From Sympetrum striolatum (lineage: Eukaryota; Arthropoda; Insecta; Odonata; Libellulidae), in assembly GCA_947579665.1 (NCBI GenBank), contig CANPUZ010000035.1:62001-126000 (forward strand): DNA of 64,000 nt, read 5' to 3'. Below, one piece after another: positions 61,031 through 64,000 of the stretch (the first letter of the stretch is position 1; each line of letters begins with the position of its first letter). A program made the translations under genes and the position numbers. The notes beneath the pieces were generated by a model. It was not told the DNA's origin. It did no database searches and saw only the letters and a program-made list of their open reading frames with translations.

Positions 61031-63570
61031 TCTCCTCTATTGTGCCTTACATTCTGTGATTTTGCCAAGATATAATCGAAAGAAGCATCGAGAACGGAAA
61101 ATTTCAAAAAATTTCAATCTTTTTTCATCTATTTTGCCTAACTCTTCGTGATTTTGCCAAGATATGATCGAAAAAAGCATCGAAAACGGATATATTACAC
61201 GAAATTTATATCTTTTTCCTCTAATTTGCCTTAATTGTCGTGATATTGCCAAGATAAAATCGAAAAAAGCATCGAAAACGGTAAATTTCAACGAAATTTC
61301 AATATTTTTTCTCTATTTTACCTTAGTTTTATTGATTTTGCCATGATATGATCGAAACAAGTATATAAAACGGATAATTTCCACCAAATATCAATTTTTT
61401 TCTTCAATTTTTCCTTAGTTTTCGTGATTTTAACAAGATAAGATGAAAAAAAGCATCGATAACGGATAATTTCAACGAAATTTCGATCTTTTTCCTCAAT
61501 TTTGCCTTAGTTTTCGTTACTTTTCCAAGATATGATTGAAAAAAGCATCGAAAACGGATAATTTCAAGTATTTCGCAATATATGTTCATCATTTTGTCTT
61601 ACTTTTCGTGATTTAACTGAAATATGATCGAAAAAAGGATCGAAAACGGATAATTTCAAGAAAATTGCAATCTTTTTTCATCTAGTTTGCCTAACTTTTT
61701 GTGATTTTGCCAAGATATGATCGAAAAAAGCATCGAAAACGGATATAATAAACGAAATTTAAATCTTTTTCCTCTATTTTGCCTTAATTGTCGTGATATT
61801 GCCAAGATATGACCAAAAAAAGTATCGAAAACGGATAACATCAACGAAATTTTAATCTTTTGTCTCTATTTTACCTTAGTTATTATTGATTTTGCCATGA
61901 TATGACCATAAAAAGTATCGAAAACAGATCATTTCCACCAAATTTCTATTTTTTTTCTCCATTTTTCCATAGTTTTCGTGAAAATTACAAGATAAGATGA
62001 AAAAAAGCATCGATAACGGATATTTTTCAACGAAAATTCGATCTTTTTCCCCAATTTTGCCTTAGTTTTCGTGATTTATCCAAGATATTACTGAAAAAAG
62101 CATCTAAAAAGGATAATTTTTACGAAATTTCAATCTTTTTCCTCTATTTTGACTAACTTTCTGTGATTTTGCTAAGATATATTCGAGAAAAGCATCGAAA
62201 AGGTATAATTTCAAAGAATTTTGCAATACATTTTCGTCATTTTGTTTTACTTATCGTGATTTATCTGCATTATGATCGAAAAAAGGATCGAAAACGGATT
62301 ATTTCAAGAAAAGTTCAATAATTTTCCTCTATTTTTTGTTAGATTTTTTGATTTCGCCAAGATATGATCGAAAAAGTATCGAAAACGAATAATTTCCTCG
62401 AAATTTCATTATTTTTCCTCAAGTATTCCTTAGTTTTAGTGATTATGGCAAGATTTGATTGAAAAAAGCACCGAAAACGGATAATTTCAACGAAATATAA
62501 ATCTTTTTCCTCTTTTTTGCCTTTGCTTTCGTGATTTTTCCAAGATATAATTGGAAAAAGCATCGAAAACGGATAATTTTAACAAAATTTCAATATTTTT
62601 CATCTATTTTACCTTAGATTTTTTTGATTTTGCCATGATATGATCGAAAAAAGTATCGAAAACGGATAATTTTTAGGAAATTTGAATCTTTTTCCTCTAT
62701 TTTGCCTTACTTTTCGTGATTTTTCGAAGATATGATTGATAAAAGCATCGAAAACGGATAATTTTTACGAAATTTAAATCTTTTTCCTCTATTTTGCCTT
62801 TTACTTTGAATTTGCCAAGATATAAACGAAAAAAGCATCGAAAACGGATTATTTCAAGAAAATTTTAATCTTTTTTCATCAATTTTGCGTAACTTTCATG
62901 ATATTGCCAAGAAATGATCGAAAATGGATAATTTAAAAAAAATTTCAATATTTTTCCTCTATTTTACCTTTGATTTTTTTGATTTTGCCAAGATATGATC
63001 GAAAAAAGTATCGAAAACGGATAATTTTTAGGTAATTTGAATCTTTTTCCTCTATTTTCCTTACTTTTCGTGATTTCTCCAAGATATGATTGAAAAAAGT
63101 ATCGAAAACGGATAATTTTTACGAAATTTCAATCTTTTTCCTCTATTTTGCCTTTTACTTTGAATTTGCCAAGATATAAACGAAAAAAGCATCGAAAACG
63201 GATTATTTCAAGAAAATTTTAATCTTTTTTCCTCTATTTTACCTTAGTTTTCGTGATTTTAACAAGATAAGATGAAAAAAAGCATGGATTACGGAAAATT
63301 TCAATGAAATTTATATCTTTTTCCTCAATTTTGCCTTAGTTTTCGTTATTTTTCCAAGATATGATTGAAAAAAGCATCGAAAACGGATAATTTCAAGTAT
63401 TTCGCAATATATGTTCATCATTTTGTCTTACTTTTCGTGATTTATCTGAAATATGATCAAAAAAAGCAACAAAAACGGATAATTTGAAGAAAATTTCAAT
63501 CTTTTTTCATCTATTTTGCCTAACTCTTTGTGATTTTGCCAAGATATGATCGAAAAAAGTATCGAAAACG
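61031..63570. repeat. Copy of 17132-20713 without the mobile element
   Basis: Colinear with 17132-17357 and 18408-20713 at offset 42855-42857 after removing the 1050-bp insertion. GATAAAATCG followed by A6 and GCATCG at about 61254-61270 is a second empty version of the element site. The match ends at GTATCGAAAACG (63570), after which about 91 bp present in the left copy are missing. Confidence 0.86.
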
Positions 63571-64000
63571 GATAATTTCAAGGAAATTTCAATCTTTTTC
63601 CGTCTATTTGAAAAGGTTTTCGTGATTTTTCCAAGATTTGATCAAAGAATGCATAGATAACCCATAATTTCAACAGAATTTGAACCTTTTTCCTCTAATT
63701 TGCCTTAATTTTCGTGATTTTGCAAAGGTATTATCGAAAAAAGCATCGAAACCGGATAATGCCAACGTAATTTCAATCGTTTTCCTCTATTTTCCCTTAG
63801 TTTTTGTGATTTTACCAAGCAATGATCGAAAAAAGCATCAAAAAGGATAATTTCAGCAAAATTTCCATCTTTCTTCGTCTATTTTTCCTTAGTCTTTGTG
63901 ATTTTTCCACGATATGATCGAAAAAAGCATCGACGACGGACAATTTCATATAAATTTTAATCTTTTTCCTCTATTTATCCTTAATTTTCGTGATTTTTCC
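63571..64000. repeat. Start of a 552-bp-type unit, cut by window end
   Basis: TCTATTTGAAAAGG at 63603 begins the unit seen at 11939, 12491 and 15869. The order TCAAAGAATGCAT, CGAAACCGGATAATGCC, CGACGACGGACAATTTC is followed to base 64000, so the right flank is of the left-domain type. Confidence 0.88.

Larger units (their letters stand above)
18408..64000. repeat. Satellite array, right segment (same monomer family)
   Basis: The same 92-bp family resumes in register directly after the mobile element and continues to the window end without inversion or gene. From about 21863 to 61030 the higher-order units differ from those on the left. They include a marker monomer with the GTCGAC site, absent from 1-21862, and lack intact 1641-bp HOR-A units. 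After about 61030 the pattern returns to the left-hand type. Both window ends lie inside the array, so its full length is unknown. Confidence 0.97.

Noticed and set aside
1..64000. CRISPR array or other short regularly spaced repeats
   Set aside because: Repeats are contiguous 92-bp monomers diverging along their whole length. There are no unique spacers between identical short repeats and no cas genes.
1..64000. Telomeric or subtelomeric repeat
   Set aside because: CCTTAG occurs once per monomer in TTTGCCTTAGTTTT, but never as a tandem TTAGG or TTAGGG run.
1..64000. Genes, tRNA, rRNA, promoters or bacterial operons
   Set aside because: No unique coding-length frame, no tRNA or rRNA core motifs and no non-repetitive intergenic sequence are present outside the 1045-bp element.

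Overview
The window is essentially one block of AT-rich eukaryotic satellite DNA. I find no convincing protein-coding gene, no RNA gene and no CRISPR array. The basic monomer is about 92 bp (roughly 31% G+C by hand count on a consensus). It repeats head-to-tail in a single orientation from base 1 to base 64000, interrupted only by a 1045-bp foreign insertion at 17363-18407. Read on the plus strand, a typical monomer runs: A6 tract, GCATCG, A4, CGGATAATTTC, AACGAAATTTC, AATC, T5, CCTCTATTTTGCC, TTAGTTTTCGTG, ATTTTTCC, AAGATATGATCG. The insertion carries a CA microsatellite, two 316/317-bp tandem copies and a terminal hairpin, and resembles a non-autonomous metazoan mobile element. Together with CpG retention in the satellite this suggests an animal genome with little CpG methylation, perhaps an arthropod. 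The species cannot be named from this sequence, and the array could be pericentromeric, centromeric or other constitutive heterochromatin.

Layout. (1) 1-10570: a 1641-bp, 18-monomer higher-order repeat (HOR-A) in three full copies, a truncated fourth (4924-6172) and a truncated fifth (7843-9091). The fourth and fifth are each followed by a more diverged 1.5-1.7 kb block, giving a 2919-bp superunit. (2) 10571-21862: a related domain with a 552-bp six-monomer duplication and a 3379-bp superunit, whose second copy is split by the mobile element. (3) 21863-61030: a different HOR family, marked by a monomer containing GTCGAC (12 copies, none to the left). It is built from nested duplications of 1000, 2028, 2210, about 4265, about 4526, 9430 and 8526 bp. 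(4) 61030-64000: the sequence returns to the left-domain type and repeats 17132-20713, without the mobile element.

Interpretation. The structure fits repeated unequal exchange or replication-based tandem duplication at several scales, with the youngest events (nearly identical 1641-bp units; 8.5-kb and 2.2-kb tandem copies) laid over older ones. Monomers have A/T tracts spaced at about one helical turn, so intrinsic curvature and rotational nucleosome positioning are plausible. The many short open frames (60-114 codons) fall at the same HOR positions in every copy and are by-products of the repeat, not genes. Repeat offsets were read from matching positions and should be exact or within 1-2 bp; outer block boundaries are approximate (about 10-50 bp).
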